From Alphaproteobacteria bacterium (GTDB lineage Bacteria; Pseudomonadota; Alphaproteobacteria; Rhizobiales; Xanthobacteraceae), in the NCBI GenBank assembly GCA_037200445.1, contig JBBCGH010000001.1, positions 1,612,001 to 1,676,000 on the forward strand: DNA of 64,000 bases. The letters are read 5' to 3'. Each line of letters begins with the position of its first letter. The stretch's first letter is position 1. The translations under genes were made by a program, and so were the position numbers. Below the pieces are notes generated by a model, which saw only the letters and a program-made list of their open reading frames with translations, had not been told where the DNA came from and did no database searches. Below are positions 1-8,354 of this stretch, one piece after another.

Positions 1-57
1 GCCGCAGGCGGCTGAATAGCGCGTCGTACGCGGCTTGATGGCTCAAGCCGTTCTCAT

Positions 58-70
58 TAGAATCATTCTA
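58..70. promoter_or_regulatory. Irr-type iron control element (ICE) upstream of bacterioferritin
   Basis: A 13-base palindrome, TAGAAT-C-ATTCTA, lies 32 bases before the bacterioferritin start. It fits the core of the iron control element recognised by the haem-dependent regulator Irr in Rhizobiales (TTTAGAA-N3-TTCTAAA). Placement suggests that bfr is repressed when iron is scarce. The site is seen; the regulator is inferred. Confidence 0.65.
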
Positions 71-102
71 TCAAACCGACGCATCCAACAGGAGCGCACC
101 CC

Positions 103-594
103 ATGAAGGGCGACGCCAAGGTCATAGACTATTTGAACAAAGGCCTGCGCAGCGAGCTGACCGCGGTCAACCAATACTGGCTGCACTACCGGCTGCTCGA
201 TAACTGGGGCTACAAGGATCTCGCCAAGAAGTGGCGCAAGGAATCGATCGAGGAGATGGAGCACGCCGACAAGTTCATCGACCGCATCATCTTTCTCGAC
301 GGCTTTCCGAACATGCAGGTGCTCGATCCCCTGCACATCGGGCAGAACGTCAAGGAAATCCTCGACTGCGACCTCAAGGCCGAGATCGACGCGCGCGCGC
401 TCTATCAGGAGGCCGCGACCTATTGCGCCACGGTGAAGGATTACGTCACGCGCGACCTGTTCGAGGCGCTGATGGCCGACGAGGAGCACCACATCGACTT
501 CCTCGAGTCGCAGCTCGATCTGGTCAGCCAGCTCGGCGTGCAGCTCTACGCGCAGCACCATATCGGGAAGCTCGACGACGACGGGGAGCACTGA
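103..594 (+). CDS. bfr: Bacterioferritin
   Basis: Cytoplasmic iron-storage protein of the ferritin-like superfamily; 24-mers oxidise Fe(II) at a diiron site and store it as a mineral core. The 163-residue length is usual for Bfr (about 158). The N-terminus ([12 protein letters not shown]) and a conserved helix with YRLLDNWGY are typical. Ferroxidase residues are visible in [13 protein letters not shown] and [11 protein letters not shown]. The Met at about 52 used for haem in many Bfrs seems replaced ([11 protein letters not shown] region retains one Met). An AGGAG-like ribosome site lies at about 90-94. It is monocistronic; the upstream palindrome suggests Irr control. Confidence 0.95.
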   Translation: MKGDAKVIDYLNKGLRSELTAVNQYWLHYRLLDNWGYKDLAKKWRKESIEEMEHADKFIDRIIFLDGFPNMQVLDPLHIGQNVKEILDCDLKAEIDARALYQEAATYCATVKDYVTRDLFEALMADEEHHIDFLESQLDLVSQLGVQLYAQHHIGKLDDDGEH

Positions 595-599
595 GGTTG

Positions 600-732
600 G
601 TGGTCATTCCGGCCGCGCGAAGCGAGAGCCGGAATATCCATAGCCACGAAATTATCTATTGATCGCCGACTGTGCCTGATTGCCATCGTGCGGCGGTTAT
701 GGATCCCCGCTTTCGCGGGGACGACCACGTCA
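600..732. repeat. Two short hairpin repeats in intergenic DNA
   Basis: Two imperfect palindromes occupy the gap between convergent bfr and boxR. The first (602-639) pairs TCATTCCGG with CCGGAATA around a GCGAAGCGAG core. The second (700-731) pairs CCCCGC with GCGGGG around TTTC. Both resemble dispersed intergenic hairpins common in Bradyrhizobium-like genomes. A terminator role for bfr is possible but no T-tract is present. Confidence 0.6.
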
Positions 733-781
733 CCACGCACCCCGCGAACACTCAGTTTCCCCACACATGGGATGACTCTCG

Positions 782-1762
782 TCACGCCCTCCACAGGTTC
801 CTGGCTCCTGGAACCGGGGACAGTGGCAGGTTCTTCGCGATCAGCTCGTCCGCAATCCTGATCAGCTCGTTCACACAAGATTCGGGGCTGCGATCCGAGG
901 TGTCGAGGCGTGCGTGCGCGCGTCCGTACTCGGGGGCGCGCGCGTCGAGGATTGCGACCAGGTCCTTCATGGCGTCGCCATCCTGCATCGGGCGGAAGTC
1001 CCCCTGCTCCATGACTCGGCGCATGTGCTCCTCCGGCGAGGCTTGAAGCCAGATCACGTGAGTTTGCTCGAGCAGTTGCGCGAAGGTTTTTTCGTCGGCC
1101 ACGATGCCGCCGGCCGTCGCGATCACGGCGGCGGAGTTGGTGGCGACAAGGCGTGTGAGCGCCTCGCGCTCGTACCGGCGGAAGGTTGCTTGTCCGTAGA
1201 CGTCGAATAGCGTCGCAGCCGGCGCGCCATGCTCCTGCTCGATGATTTTGTCGAGCTCGATGAACTGCATGGCAACCCGCTCGGCCAGCATCGCGCCAAG
1301 CGTCGACTTGCCGGCGCCGCGCAAGCCTATAAGCGCGATGCGCTTGCCGCGCGCGCTCGGTAGCGGAACGGCGCCAGGATAGGAGAACGCCTGCAGGAAC
1401 GCCTTGACCTCGTCGACCGGGAGCTGGCGCAGATGGAGGAGCGCGCGGCGCCGGGCCTCGTCGGGGGCGACGGCCGGCAACAGGTCGAACAGGTCGAGAT
1501 TGAGAGCGCGCGCAATCGCATCGAGGGAGAGCACGCTCGGATTGCCGTCACCTGCCTCGATTTGCGCGATGAAGCGCTCGGACATGGCGGACTGCTTTGC
1601 CAGCATCTTGCGCGTCATGCCACGCTTGGCGCGCTCGCTGCGAATGACGCGACCGATCTCGCGCAGCAACCGTGTGTTCTCCGGGCGCACCGGTTTTGGC
1701 CGTGCCGGCCGCGGTGGGCGGTTGCTGATATAGCGCGGGGCGGTGCCGGTTTCGGTGGTCAT
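782..1762 (-). CDS. boxR: BoxR: helix-turn-helix regulator fused to shikimate-kinase-like domain
   Basis: Transcriptional regulator of the aerobic benzoyl-CoA pathway, BzdR/BoxR family, 326 residues. An XRE-type HTH spans about residues 32-95 (GMTRKMLAKQSAMSERF is the recognition part), followed by a linker and a shikimate-kinase-like domain with a P-loop GLRGAGKST at 146-154. In characterised homologues that domain senses benzoyl-CoA rather than phosphorylating shikimate. The gene is the last of boxC-boxB-boxR, about 100 bases after boxB with a hairpin repeat between them. It probably controls the palindrome at 5036-5065. Start is an ATG at 1762; the first 30 residues are basic and proline-rich. 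Confidence 0.92.
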   Translation of the reverse strand: MTTETGTAPRYISNRPPRPARPKPVRPENTRLLREIGRVIRSERAKRGMTRKMLAKQSAMSERFIAQIEAGDGNPSVLSLDAIARALNLDLFDLLPAVAPDEARRRALLHLRQLPVDEVKAFLQAFSYPGAVPLPSARGKRIALIGLRGAGKSTLGAMLAERVAMQFIELDKIIEQEHGAPAATLFDVYGQATFRRYEREALTRLVATNSAAVIATAGGIVADEKTFAQLLEQTHVIWLQASPEEHMRRVMEQGDFRPMQDGDAMKDLVAILDARAPEYGRAHARLDTSDRSPESCVNELIRIADELIAKNLPLSPVPGARNLWRA

Positions 1763-1772
1763 GGCATTTTCG

Positions 1773-1850
1773 CAGCCCGGATGGAGCGAAGCGAAATCCG
1801 GGACAGGATTGCTGTGTCTCCCGCATTGCGCTTCGCTCCATGCGGGCTAC
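1773..1850. repeat. Hairpin repeat between boxB and boxR
   Basis: Composite palindrome: AGCCCGGATGGAGCGAAGCG at the left is mirrored by CGCTTCGCTCCATGCGGGCT at the right. The same family recurs at 26498-26579. It is transcribed in the boxB-boxR spacer and could lower expression of boxR relative to boxBC; this role is inference. Confidence 0.65.
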
Positions 1851-1859
1851 GGCTCAAGA

Positions 1860-3311
1860 TTACGACTCGATCTTCACGTACTCGAAATCGCCCGGCTTGT
1901 TGTCGATGCCGACCTTGGGCGGCGCGATCCACGAGGCGAACCGGCCCGGCTCGCTCTCGGACTTCATCAGGCTTGCGATGAAGCCGCCGTCCTCGGTGGA
2001 CGGCAGCCATTCGGTCTTGCGCTTCGTCCAGGCCCCCTCATCGATCAGCGCGCCCTCGGGCGTGGCGTGTACGTCCTTGAACTCGCCGATCTGACGATGG
2101 AACGCGACGTTCGGCAGCGTCAGCTTGTAGTCATAGCCCGCGAGCGAAATGATCTTGTTCCAGCGCAGCATGCCCTTCACGCAGTCCTGCGTGTAGTCGT
2201 CGCGCAGCCGCATGTTGAGCGCGGTGAGCGCCGGCTCGTCCACGCGCTTCGGCTCGCCGTTCAGCAGCTTGAGCACCGGATAGGTGTCGTTCTTGAGTTG
2301 GTGGTCGTCCTCGATCTGCGTCTCGCGGTAGCGGCCCTTGATGCCGGCGTTGAAGGCATTCGCCGCGTTGGTCGAGACCTCGCTGCCGAACAGGTCGAGC
2401 GAGAGCGTGTAGTGGAGGTTCAGCTTCTTCTGGATGGTCGGCAGGTCGATCACGCCAAGCGCGCGTACCTTCGCGACGTCGGCCGGGTCGGTGATGCCGG
2501 CGTTCTTCATGGCGTCGCAGGTGCGCTGCACCACGCGGCTGATGCCAGTCTCGCCCACGAACATGTGGTGCGCTTCCTCGGTGAGCATGAAGCGGCAGGT
2601 GCGCGACAAGGGATCGAAGCCCGACTGCGCCAGCGAATGAAGCTGCATCTTGCCGTCGCGGTCGGTGAAGTAGGTGAACATGAAGAACGAGAGCCAGTCC
2701 GGCGTCGCCTCGTTGAAGGCGCCGAGCATGCGCGGCGCATCTTCCGAGCCCGAGCGCCGGCGCAGGAGCTCGTCGGCTTCCTCGCGCCCGTCGCGGCCGA
2801 AATATTTCTGCAGCAGATACACCATCGCCCAGAGGTGACGGCCTTCCTCCACGTTCACCTGGAACAGGTTGCGCATGTCGTAAAGCGAAGGCGCGGTCTT
2901 GCCGAGATGGCGCTGCTGCTCGACCGACGCAGGCTCGGTGTCGCCCTGGATCACCACGAGGCGCCGCAGCATCGCGCGGTATTCGCCGGGCACTTCCTGC
3001 CAGGCCGGCTCGCCGTAGTGCTGGCCGAACGGGATCTTGCGGTTCTCCTCCTGCGGCGCGAGCAGCACGCCCCAGCGATACTCGGGCATGCGCACATAAT
3101 CGAACTTCGCCCAGCCGCGCGGGTCGACCGAATAGGCGGTGCGCAAATAGACGAGCTTTTCCTGGAAACCCTCGGGCCCCATGTCATTCCACCAGTTGAG
3201 GTAGCCGGGATGCCAGACCTCCAGCGCCTTCAAGACGCGGCGGTCCTCAGTGAGTCCGACATTGTTCGGGATGGTGGTCGAGTAATCGACGTTGATGTCT
3301 TGCACGCTCAT
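1860..3311 (-). CDS. boxB: Benzoyl-CoA 2,3-epoxidase, oxygenase subunit BoxB
   Basis: Diiron oxygenase that converts benzoyl-CoA to 2,3-epoxybenzoyl-CoA with O2 and electrons from the reductase BoxA. The protein is 483 residues, full length for BoxB. Ferritin-like metal-binding motifs are visible: VNVEEGRHLW and MLTEEAHHMFVGE. The WNDMGP and PGYLNWWND segments are typical of the family. I chose the ATG at 3311, which has a GAGGG ribosome site 7-8 bases upstream; a GTG at 3317 is also possible. The start lies within a few bases of the boxC stop, so the two are translationally coupled. No boxA gene is in this window. Confidence 0.95.
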   Translation of the reverse strand: MSVQDINVDYSTTIPNNVGLTEDRRVLKALEVWHPGYLNWWNDMGPEGFQEKLVYLRTAYSVDPRGWAKFDYVRMPEYRWGVLLAPQEENRKIPFGQHYGEPAWQEVPGEYRAMLRRLVVIQGDTEPASVEQQRHLGKTAPSLYDMRNLFQVNVEEGRHLWAMVYLLQKYFGRDGREEADELLRRRSGSEDAPRMLGAFNEATPDWLSFFMFTYFTDRDGKMQLHSLAQSGFDPLSRTCRFMLTEEAHHMFVGETGISRVVQRTCDAMKNAGITDPADVAKVRALGVIDLPTIQKKLNLHYTLSLDLFGSEVSTNAANAFNAGIKGRYRETQIEDDHQLKNDTYPVLKLLNGEPKRVDEPALTALNMRLRDDYTQDCVKGMLRWNKIISLAGYDYKLTLPNVAFHRQIGEFKDVHATPEGALIDEGAWTKRKTEWLPSTEDGGFIASLMKSESEPGRFASWIAPPKVGIDNKPGDFEYVKIES

Positions 3312-3313
3312 GA

Positions 3314-5005
3314 TCACACCCTCTTCAAATCGAAATTCGGCTTCTGCCCGGACCCGTAGCGCGTCAGCGCGCCCTCCGGGCCGACGGCGTTCGGCCGCTG
3401 GAAGATCCAGTTCTGCCAGGCGGTGAGCCGCGCGAAGATCTTGGTTTCCATCGTCTCAGGGCCCGCAAAGCGCAGGTTCGCCTCCATGCCGGTGAGCCCG
3501 TCGGGCGAGAAGCTCGCGCGCTCCTCGAGGAAGAGGCGCACCTCGTCCTCCCAGTCGATGTCGTCGAGCGCGAACGTGACGAGGCCGAGTTCCTGCGCCC
3601 GTTCGCCGTCGAGCGGCTTGCCGATCTCCGCCTTCGCGGCATCGAGCGAGTCCGGTTCGCCGAGAAAGCGCGTCGCAAGGCGAGAGAGGCCGTTGCTCAT
3701 TTGGTACACGCCGGAGAGGTTGACGTCGCCAAGGGTGATCGCGGCCGGCGCGCGATTGTCGCCCTGCATGGTGCCGATCAGCATGTAGGAGCGATCGGCG
3801 GCGAAGATCAGCTCGGCGAGCGTGCCGGCAAAGCACGAGCCCGGCTCGATCAGCGTCACCAGCGAGCGCGAGGTCACGTCGACGCGCTTGAGCACGCGCT
3901 TCCACTTGAGGCGGATTTCGCGCGCGAGCCAGTGCGCGGCATTCGTGTCGAGGAAGGCGTCGTAGGCGAGCACGCGCCGGGCATCGCCGTCCGACTTGAA
4001 CACGATGGTCGCGACTTCGAGCTCGTTGAGCCGGATGTCGAGGATCGCATCGTCCAGCTCGCGCGCGAGCTGCAGCGGCCAGAACGCAGCGCCCTGCTTC
4101 ACCATCTCGTCAGCCGAGGAGGGCGGGGCGCCCTCGGGGCCACGCAGCGTGATGGTGGCGAGCCGGTTGTCGCGCGCGAATGCGACCCAGACGAACTTGT
4201 ATTCGTTGCTATCCGCCGTGCGCTTGCGCTCGACCGGCGTGAGCGCGATGCCGTTCGCGGGCTTGCCGCTCTGCTTTGCGGCGATCGCCTTCGCGCGCGT
4301 CTCGACCGACTCGTCGAGCTTGGAGCGGGGCATCACCTCGTCGACCAGCCGCCAGTCGACCGCGCGCTTGCCCTTGACGCCTTCTTCGGTGGTGCAGAAC
4401 ACGTCCGCATGATCGCGCCGCACCTTGCGCTTGTCGGTGACGCGGGTGAGCCCGCCGGTGCCGGGCAGCACCGCGAGCAGCGGCAGCTCGGGCAGCGAGA
4501 CCGCCGCCGAGCCGTCGTCCACCAGCATGATGTGATCGCAGGCAAGCGCGAGCTCGTAGCCGCCGCCTGCCGCCGTGCCATTCACGACACACACGTACTT
4601 CTGGCCGGAGTTCTCGCTCGCATCCTCGATCGAATTGCGCGTCTCATTGGTGAACTTGCAGAAGTTGACCTTGTGGGCATGGGTCGCGCCGGCGAGCATG
4701 CGGATGTTCGCGCCGGCGCAGAACACGCGATCCTTGCCGGATTTCAGGACGATCACCTTCACCTCCGGGTGCTCGAAGCGCAGACGTTCGATCACATCCG
4801 CCAGCTCGATGTCGACGCCAAGGTCGTAGGAGTTGAGCTTCAGCTCATAGCCGCCGAGCAGGCCGCCCTTCTCGTCGACGTCCATCGTGAGGGTCGCTAT
4901 CTCGCCGTCGACGCCAAGCTTCCAGTGGCGATAGCGCGCCGGCGAGGTGCGGAAGTCGATTGCGCCGTTTGCGTGCCGGGGGACCCTCTCGGCGGTCTCT
5001 CCCAT
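3314..5005 (-). CDS. boxC: 2,3-epoxybenzoyl-CoA dihydrolase BoxC
   Basis: Cleaves the ring of 2,3-epoxybenzoyl-CoA, giving 3,4-dehydroadipyl-CoA semialdehyde and formate. The 563 residues form two enoyl-CoA-hydratase/crotonase-like halves, as in characterised BoxC. An oxyanion-hole region is seen in the N-terminal half (SGKDRVFCAGANIRML; GTAAGGGYELALACD). The C-terminus ends GSGQKPNFDLKRV, like known BoxC proteins. AAGGAGG lies just before the ATG. This is the first gene of the boxC-boxB-boxR unit, directly downstream of the palindromic operator. Confidence 0.95.
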   Translation of the reverse strand: MGETAERVPRHANGAIDFRTSPARYRHWKLGVDGEIATLTMDVDEKGGLLGGYELKLNSYDLGVDIELADVIERLRFEHPEVKVIVLKSGKDRVFCAGANIRMLAGATHAHKVNFCKFTNETRNSIEDASENSGQKYVCVVNGTAAGGGYELALACDHIMLVDDGSAAVSLPELPLLAVLPGTGGLTRVTDKRKVRRDHADVFCTTEEGVKGKRAVDWRLVDEVMPRSKLDESVETRAKAIAAKQSGKPANGIALTPVERKRTADSNEYKFVWVAFARDNRLATITLRGPEGAPPSSADEMVKQGAAFWPLQLARELDDAILDIRLNELEVATIVFKSDGDARRVLAYDAFLDTNAAHWLAREIRLKWKRVLKRVDVTSRSLVTLIEPGSCFAGTLAELIFAADRSYMLIGTMQGDNRAPAAITLGDVNLSGVYQMSNGLSRLATRFLGEPDSLDAAKAEIGKPLDGERAQELGLVTFALDDIDWEDEVRLFLEERASFSPDGLTGMEANLRFAGPETMETKIFARLTAWQNWIFQRPNAVGPEGALTRYGSGQKPNFDLKRV

Positions 5006-5035
5006 CGCGTCCTCCTTAGGAATATTATCACAACG

Positions 5036-5065
5036 GCATTATAGTGCGTATATGCACTATAATGC
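5036..5065. promoter_or_regulatory. Perfect palindromic operator, probable BoxR site
   Basis: Two perfect 12-base arms (GCATTATAGTGC at 5036-5047 and GCACTATAATGC at 5054-5065) are separated by six bases. The motif contains TGCA-like half-sites as described for BzdR/BoxR operators in Azoarcus. It sits 31 bases before the boxC start, between boxC and the alpha/beta hydrolase. Binding by the BoxR encoded here is inferred. Confidence 0.75.
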
Positions 5066-5118
5066 ACATTCCTCGATTTTCCGCAACGCCGACAAGGGTC
5101 GTGAATCAGGCAGCGTTC

Positions 5119-5925
5119 TCAATGCCTTCGTCGTGCGGGCGGAAAAATGCGGTCGGCGAAGGACGCAATCGCTGCGACCGTTTCGTCCGGCTTTTCACGA
5201 TGCGGCGCGTGGCCGACACCAGGCATCACCAGCGTGTCGACCGGGCAGTAGCATTCCTCTTGCGCCGCGCGGACCTGCGCGAGCGTGCCGTAGCGGTCCG
5301 CCTCGCCCTGCATCAGCAGCACCGGCACGCGGATGTAGGCGAGCGCCTCGGTGATATCGAACGCGCGCGCGAACCCCGGATCGAGCCACGCCTCGTTCCA
5401 GCCGCGGAAGGCCGCATCCACATCCGCATGATGGCGCGCGAGGCGCGCGCGCAGGTCGGTCGTCTCGTAGGCGATGCGCGCGTTGCGGATCTCGGCGAGT
5501 CCTTCCGCCTCGACGAAGAAGTGCGGCGCCATCAGCACCAGCCCGCGCACGCGGTGGTCCTGATGGGTGCCGGCATACTGCGCGGCGATCGAGGCACCGT
5601 CGCTGTGGCCGAGCAGAATGCCGCGGCGGAATCCGATCGCATCGAGCAGCTTTGGCAAAACGTTGGCCGCTTCGCGCTGCATGTAGTCGAGCGGGCGCGG
5701 CAGCGTGATGGTCGACGATTGGCCGTAGCCGGCGCGCGAATAGGCGAACACGCCGGCGCCGGTCTTTTCGGCGAGTTCGCTGGGAAACTTCCCCCACGTA
5801 CTCACCGAGCCGAGCCCCTCGTGCAGCATGAAGATGGTCGGCGCCGCATCGGGCAGCGGCCCGATCATGCGGTATTCGAGCCGCGCGCCGTCGATCTCGA
5901 CGTGACCCTGGTCTGCAAGTGTCAT
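5119..5925 (-). CDS. Alpha/beta-fold hydrolase of the box cluster
   Basis: A 268-residue alpha/beta hydrolase with the nucleophile elbow GHSDG (Ser about 108), an HEG oxyanion motif near residue 35 and a C-terminal catalytic His in GVGHAPHREKP. Relatives occur in benzoyl-CoA (box) clusters, where they may hydrolyse a CoA thioester or an aberrant pathway intermediate; the substrate is not established. The ATG at 5925 overlaps the stop of the TauE gene (ATGA), so the two are coupled. The reading frame stays open upstream of this ATG by chance, through the permease gene. The gene lies between benzoate-CoA ligase and boxC. Confidence 0.88.
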   Translation of the reverse strand: MTLADQGHVEIDGARLEYRMIGPLPDAAPTIFMLHEGLGSVSTWGKFPSELAEKTGAGVFAYSRAGYGQSSTITLPRPLDYMQREAANVLPKLLDAIGFRRGILLGHSDGASIAAQYAGTHQDHRVRGLVLMAPHFFVEAEGLAEIRNARIAYETTDLRARLARHHADVDAAFRGWNEAWLDPGFARAFDITEALAYIRVPVLLMQGEADRYGTLAQVRAAQEECYCPVDTLVMPGVGHAPHREKPDETVAAIASFADRIFPPARRRH

Positions 5926-6647
5926 GCGAAGAACGCGTTGTAGAGCATCGCGAGCGCCGAGACTAACATCAATCCATCCAGCATGTAACGAAACTGCTCG
6001 GCGTCGAGTTTCATCACCAGGCGTTTGGACAGGAATGTACCCGCCATCAGTGCGCCGCCGGCGATCAGGCCTCGCACGAACGTTTCCCATGGCATCGCGC
6101 CGAGTGTGCGAAACGTGAGTACCTTCGCGACATACATGGTGAGCGAACTTGCGGCCTCGGTTGCGAGGAAGGCGCCCTTCACCAGGCCGTACATCAGGAA
6201 CACCGGCACCGTGATCGGGCCGGTCGTCACCACAATCCCGGTGACGAAGCCGAGCACCGCGCCGATCGCCGCGAGATGCCAGAGTGTGAGCTTGACACTG
6301 CGCGCGGCAAGCCAGCGCCGGCCCGGGATCACGGCGAGCAGAAAAAGAGCGATCGCGATATCGACCGCGCGCGAGGGAAGAACAAGCAGCGTTTTCGCGC
6401 CGAGCGCCGCGCTCGGCACGGCCGTCACCGAGTAGGCTGCGGTCGCGCGCCAGTCGACCTCGCGCCACCAGGCGAGGATGCGCGAGAAATTCCCGATGAT
6501 GGCGGCGACCGCCATGATCGGCACGGCCTCCTTCGGCCCGAACTGCCAGACCAGCACCGGCACCAGCATGATCGACGAGCCGGTGCCGAGAATGCCGCTG
6601 ATCGCGCCTGCGGCGAGGCCGATGATGAGGACGAAGATGAATTCCAA
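5922..6647 (-). CDS. TauE/SafE-family membrane permease
   Basis: A 241-residue inner-membrane protein of the TauE/SafE (formerly DUF81) family. It has about eight hydrophobic segments in two half-repeats; the N-terminal one carries GAISGILGTGSS and the second half GFVTGIVVTTGPITVPVF. Members move organic anions or sulfite-like compounds. Here the context suggests transport of benzoate or a related aromatic acid, which is inference. The start is unusual: TTG at 6647, because an in-frame TAA lies three codons upstream and the next Met is inside the first helices. It sits downstream of benzoate-CoA ligase and overlaps the hydrolase by 4 bases. Confidence 0.85.
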   Translation of the reverse strand: MEFIFVLIIGLAAGAISGILGTGSSIMLVPVLVWQFGPKEAVPIMAVAAIIGNFSRILAWWREVDWRATAAYSVTAVPSAALGAKTLLVLPSRAVDIAIALFLLAVIPGRRWLAARSVKLTLWHLAAIGAVLGFVTGIVVTTGPITVPVFLMYGLVKGAFLATEAASSLTMYVAKVLTFRTLGAMPWETFVRGLIAGGALMAGTFLSKRLVMKLDAEQFRYMLDGLMLVSALAMLYNAFFA

Positions 6648-6654
6648 GGTGCGT

Positions 6655-6740
6655 TACCGTGTCCCGCACGCGATGCAGCGCGTGAGCGGTGCGTCGCAGA
6701 TGCGGGACCCCGGTCGCTCAAGTCAAGTGAACCGGGACAC
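6655..6740. repeat. Hairpin repeat between ligase and permease genes
   Basis: Segments GTGTCCCGCA, ATGCGGGACCCCGGT and ACCGGGACACG form nested inverted repeats over the 96-base spacer downstream of benzoate-CoA ligase. Similar intergenic palindromes are common in this group. It may attenuate expression between the two genes. Confidence 0.55.
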
Positions 6741-6743
6741 GAG

Positions 6744-8276
6744 CTAATCCCTCAGCTTGAACCTCTGAATCTTCCCCGTCGCAGTCTTGGGCAGGCTCTC
6801 CACGAAGTCGATCCAGCGTGGATACTTCCACATCCCGATCTGCTGCTTCACGTGCTCCTTCAACGTTTCGCGCAAGGGCTCATCGCCTTTCGCGCCATCT
6901 TTCAAGGTCACATACGCCTTCGGGCGCAGCAGCCCATCGCTGTCCTCCTTGGCCACCACCGCGGCCTCGAGCACGGACGGGTAGGAGATCAGCGCCGACT
7001 CCACATCGAACGGCGAGACCCAGAGGCCCGAGACCTTGAACATGTCGTCGTTGCGGCCGCAGTAACGGTACATCCCATCGGGGTCGCGCACATAGATGTC
7101 GCCGGTATGCGTCCACTCGCCCGCAAACGTTCGCCGCGTCTTCTCGCGCTGGTTCCAGTAGCCTTCCGCAGCGCTCGGCCCACGCACCAGCAGTTCACCT
7201 AATTCGCCGTCGGCGACCTCCGTTCCCTTGTCATCGACGATGCGCAGGTCATAGCCGGGGACCGCAATGCCCGACGTTCCGTAACGCAGCTTGCCGGCCT
7301 GATTGGAAACGAAGATGTGCAGCATCTCGGTCGACCCAAGGCCGTCGAGAATGTCCACGCCGAAGCGCTTCTTCCATTCGGTCCCGACGTGCTCGGGCAA
7401 CGCCTCGGCGGCGGAGACACAGTAGCGCAGCCGCTTCGATCCGTTCTCCGGCGTGCAGGCCGCATCGGCGAGTATCATGGCATAGAGCGTCGGTGCCCCG
7501 AAGAATAGCGTCGGCTGTTCACGCCGCAGAACCTCGAAGATCGCGGCCGGCGCCGGGCGGTCCGGCAACAGGACGGTCGTTGCGCCGACCGACATCGGGA
7601 AACTCATGCCGTTGCCCAGGCCGTACGCGTGATAAAGCTTGCCCGCAGAGAAGCACACGTCGTCCTCGGTGATGCCGAGCACGGGCTGCGCGTAGTATTT
7701 CGCCGTCGCCGTCGGACTCGAATGCACATGGCGCACGCCTTTCGGCATGCCGGTCGAGCCCGATGAATAGAGCCAGAAGGCGACCTCATCGGCGCAGGTG
7801 TCAGCTGGTGTCGCGGGCTTTTCGGCATTCAGCAGAGCGGAAAAATCCGGACGCTGCGCGGCCGCGTCACCGACCACGATCAATTTTTGCAGCGTTGAAA
7901 CCCCTGCCGCCGCGGTCTCGGCAGTCTTTAGAAAGGGCGCCGAAACGAACAGCGCCTTGGCGCGCGAGTCAGCCAGGATGTAGTGGAACTGCTCGACCGG
8001 CAGCAGCGTGTTGAGCGGGATCGGAATGATGCCGGCGCGGATCGCGCCCCAGAACAGCACCGGGAAATCGACCGTGTCGAGCATGATCATCGCGAGGCGG
8101 TCTTCGCGCTGCAGACCGAGCCTCGCGAGCATCGGCCCGACGCGCGCCACGCTCTCTTTCAGGTCGCCATAGGTGATGCGCCGCGCCGGATCGCTGAATG
8201 CGACCTTGGCCCCGCGACCCTCTGCGACGTGGCGATCGACCATGTCGACCGCGGCATTGTAGGCCTGCGCACTCAT
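6744..8276 (-). CDS. bclA: Benzoate-CoA ligase
   Basis: ATP-dependent acyl-adenylate ligase converting benzoate to benzoyl-CoA, the entry reaction of the box pathway. It has 510 residues, typical of BclA/BadA. Adenylation motifs are present: YSSGSTGMPKGV (about 170-181), GLGSTEMLHIF, HTGDIYVRDPDG, and the C-terminal catalytic lysine in PKTATGKIQRFKLRD. The stretch SAGKLYHAYGLGNGMSFPM is characteristic of benzoate/hydroxybenzoate ligases. It is first in the minus-strand ligase-permease-hydrolase unit and divergent from the binding-protein gene at 8355. Other aryl acids (4-hydroxybenzoate, 2-fluorobenzoate) remain possible substrates. Confidence 0.9.
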   Translation of the reverse strand: MSAQAYNAAVDMVDRHVAEGRGAKVAFSDPARRITYGDLKESVARVGPMLARLGLQREDRLAMIMLDTVDFPVLFWGAIRAGIIPIPLNTLLPVEQFHYILADSRAKALFVSAPFLKTAETAAAGVSTLQKLIVVGDAAAQRPDFSALLNAEKPATPADTCADEVAFWLYSSGSTGMPKGVRHVHSSPTATAKYYAQPVLGITEDDVCFSAGKLYHAYGLGNGMSFPMSVGATTVLLPDRPAPAAIFEVLRREQPTLFFGAPTLYAMILADAACTPENGSKRLRYCVSAAEALPEHVGTEWKKRFGVDILDGLGSTEMLHIFVSNQAGKLRYGTSGIAVPGYDLRIVDDKGTEVADGELGELLVRGPSAAEGYWNQREKTRRTFAGEWTHTGDIYVRDPDGMYRYCGRNDDMFKVSGLWVSPFDVESALISYPSVLEAAVVAKEDSDGLLRPKAYVTLKDGAKGDEPLRETLKEHVKQQIGMWKYPRWIDFVESLPKTATGKIQRFKLRD

Positions 8277-8354
8277 TCCTTGTCGTTCCCCGGTTTGCGA
8301 GCCAGTATAATTGGCAAAGCCCGCGGGACAACCGAACGGGCAGGGAGGATATGC

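Noticed and set aside
1743..3359. Plus-strand 538-codon frame opposite boxB
   Set aside because: Long only because of GC-rich codon structure; boxB is unmistakable on the minus strand.
5922..6669. Upstream extension of the hydrolase frame through the TauE gene as one fusion protein
   Set aside because: The upstream part is Arg-rich out-of-frame translation of the permease; a proper ATG with a 4-base overlap starts the hydrolase at 5925.
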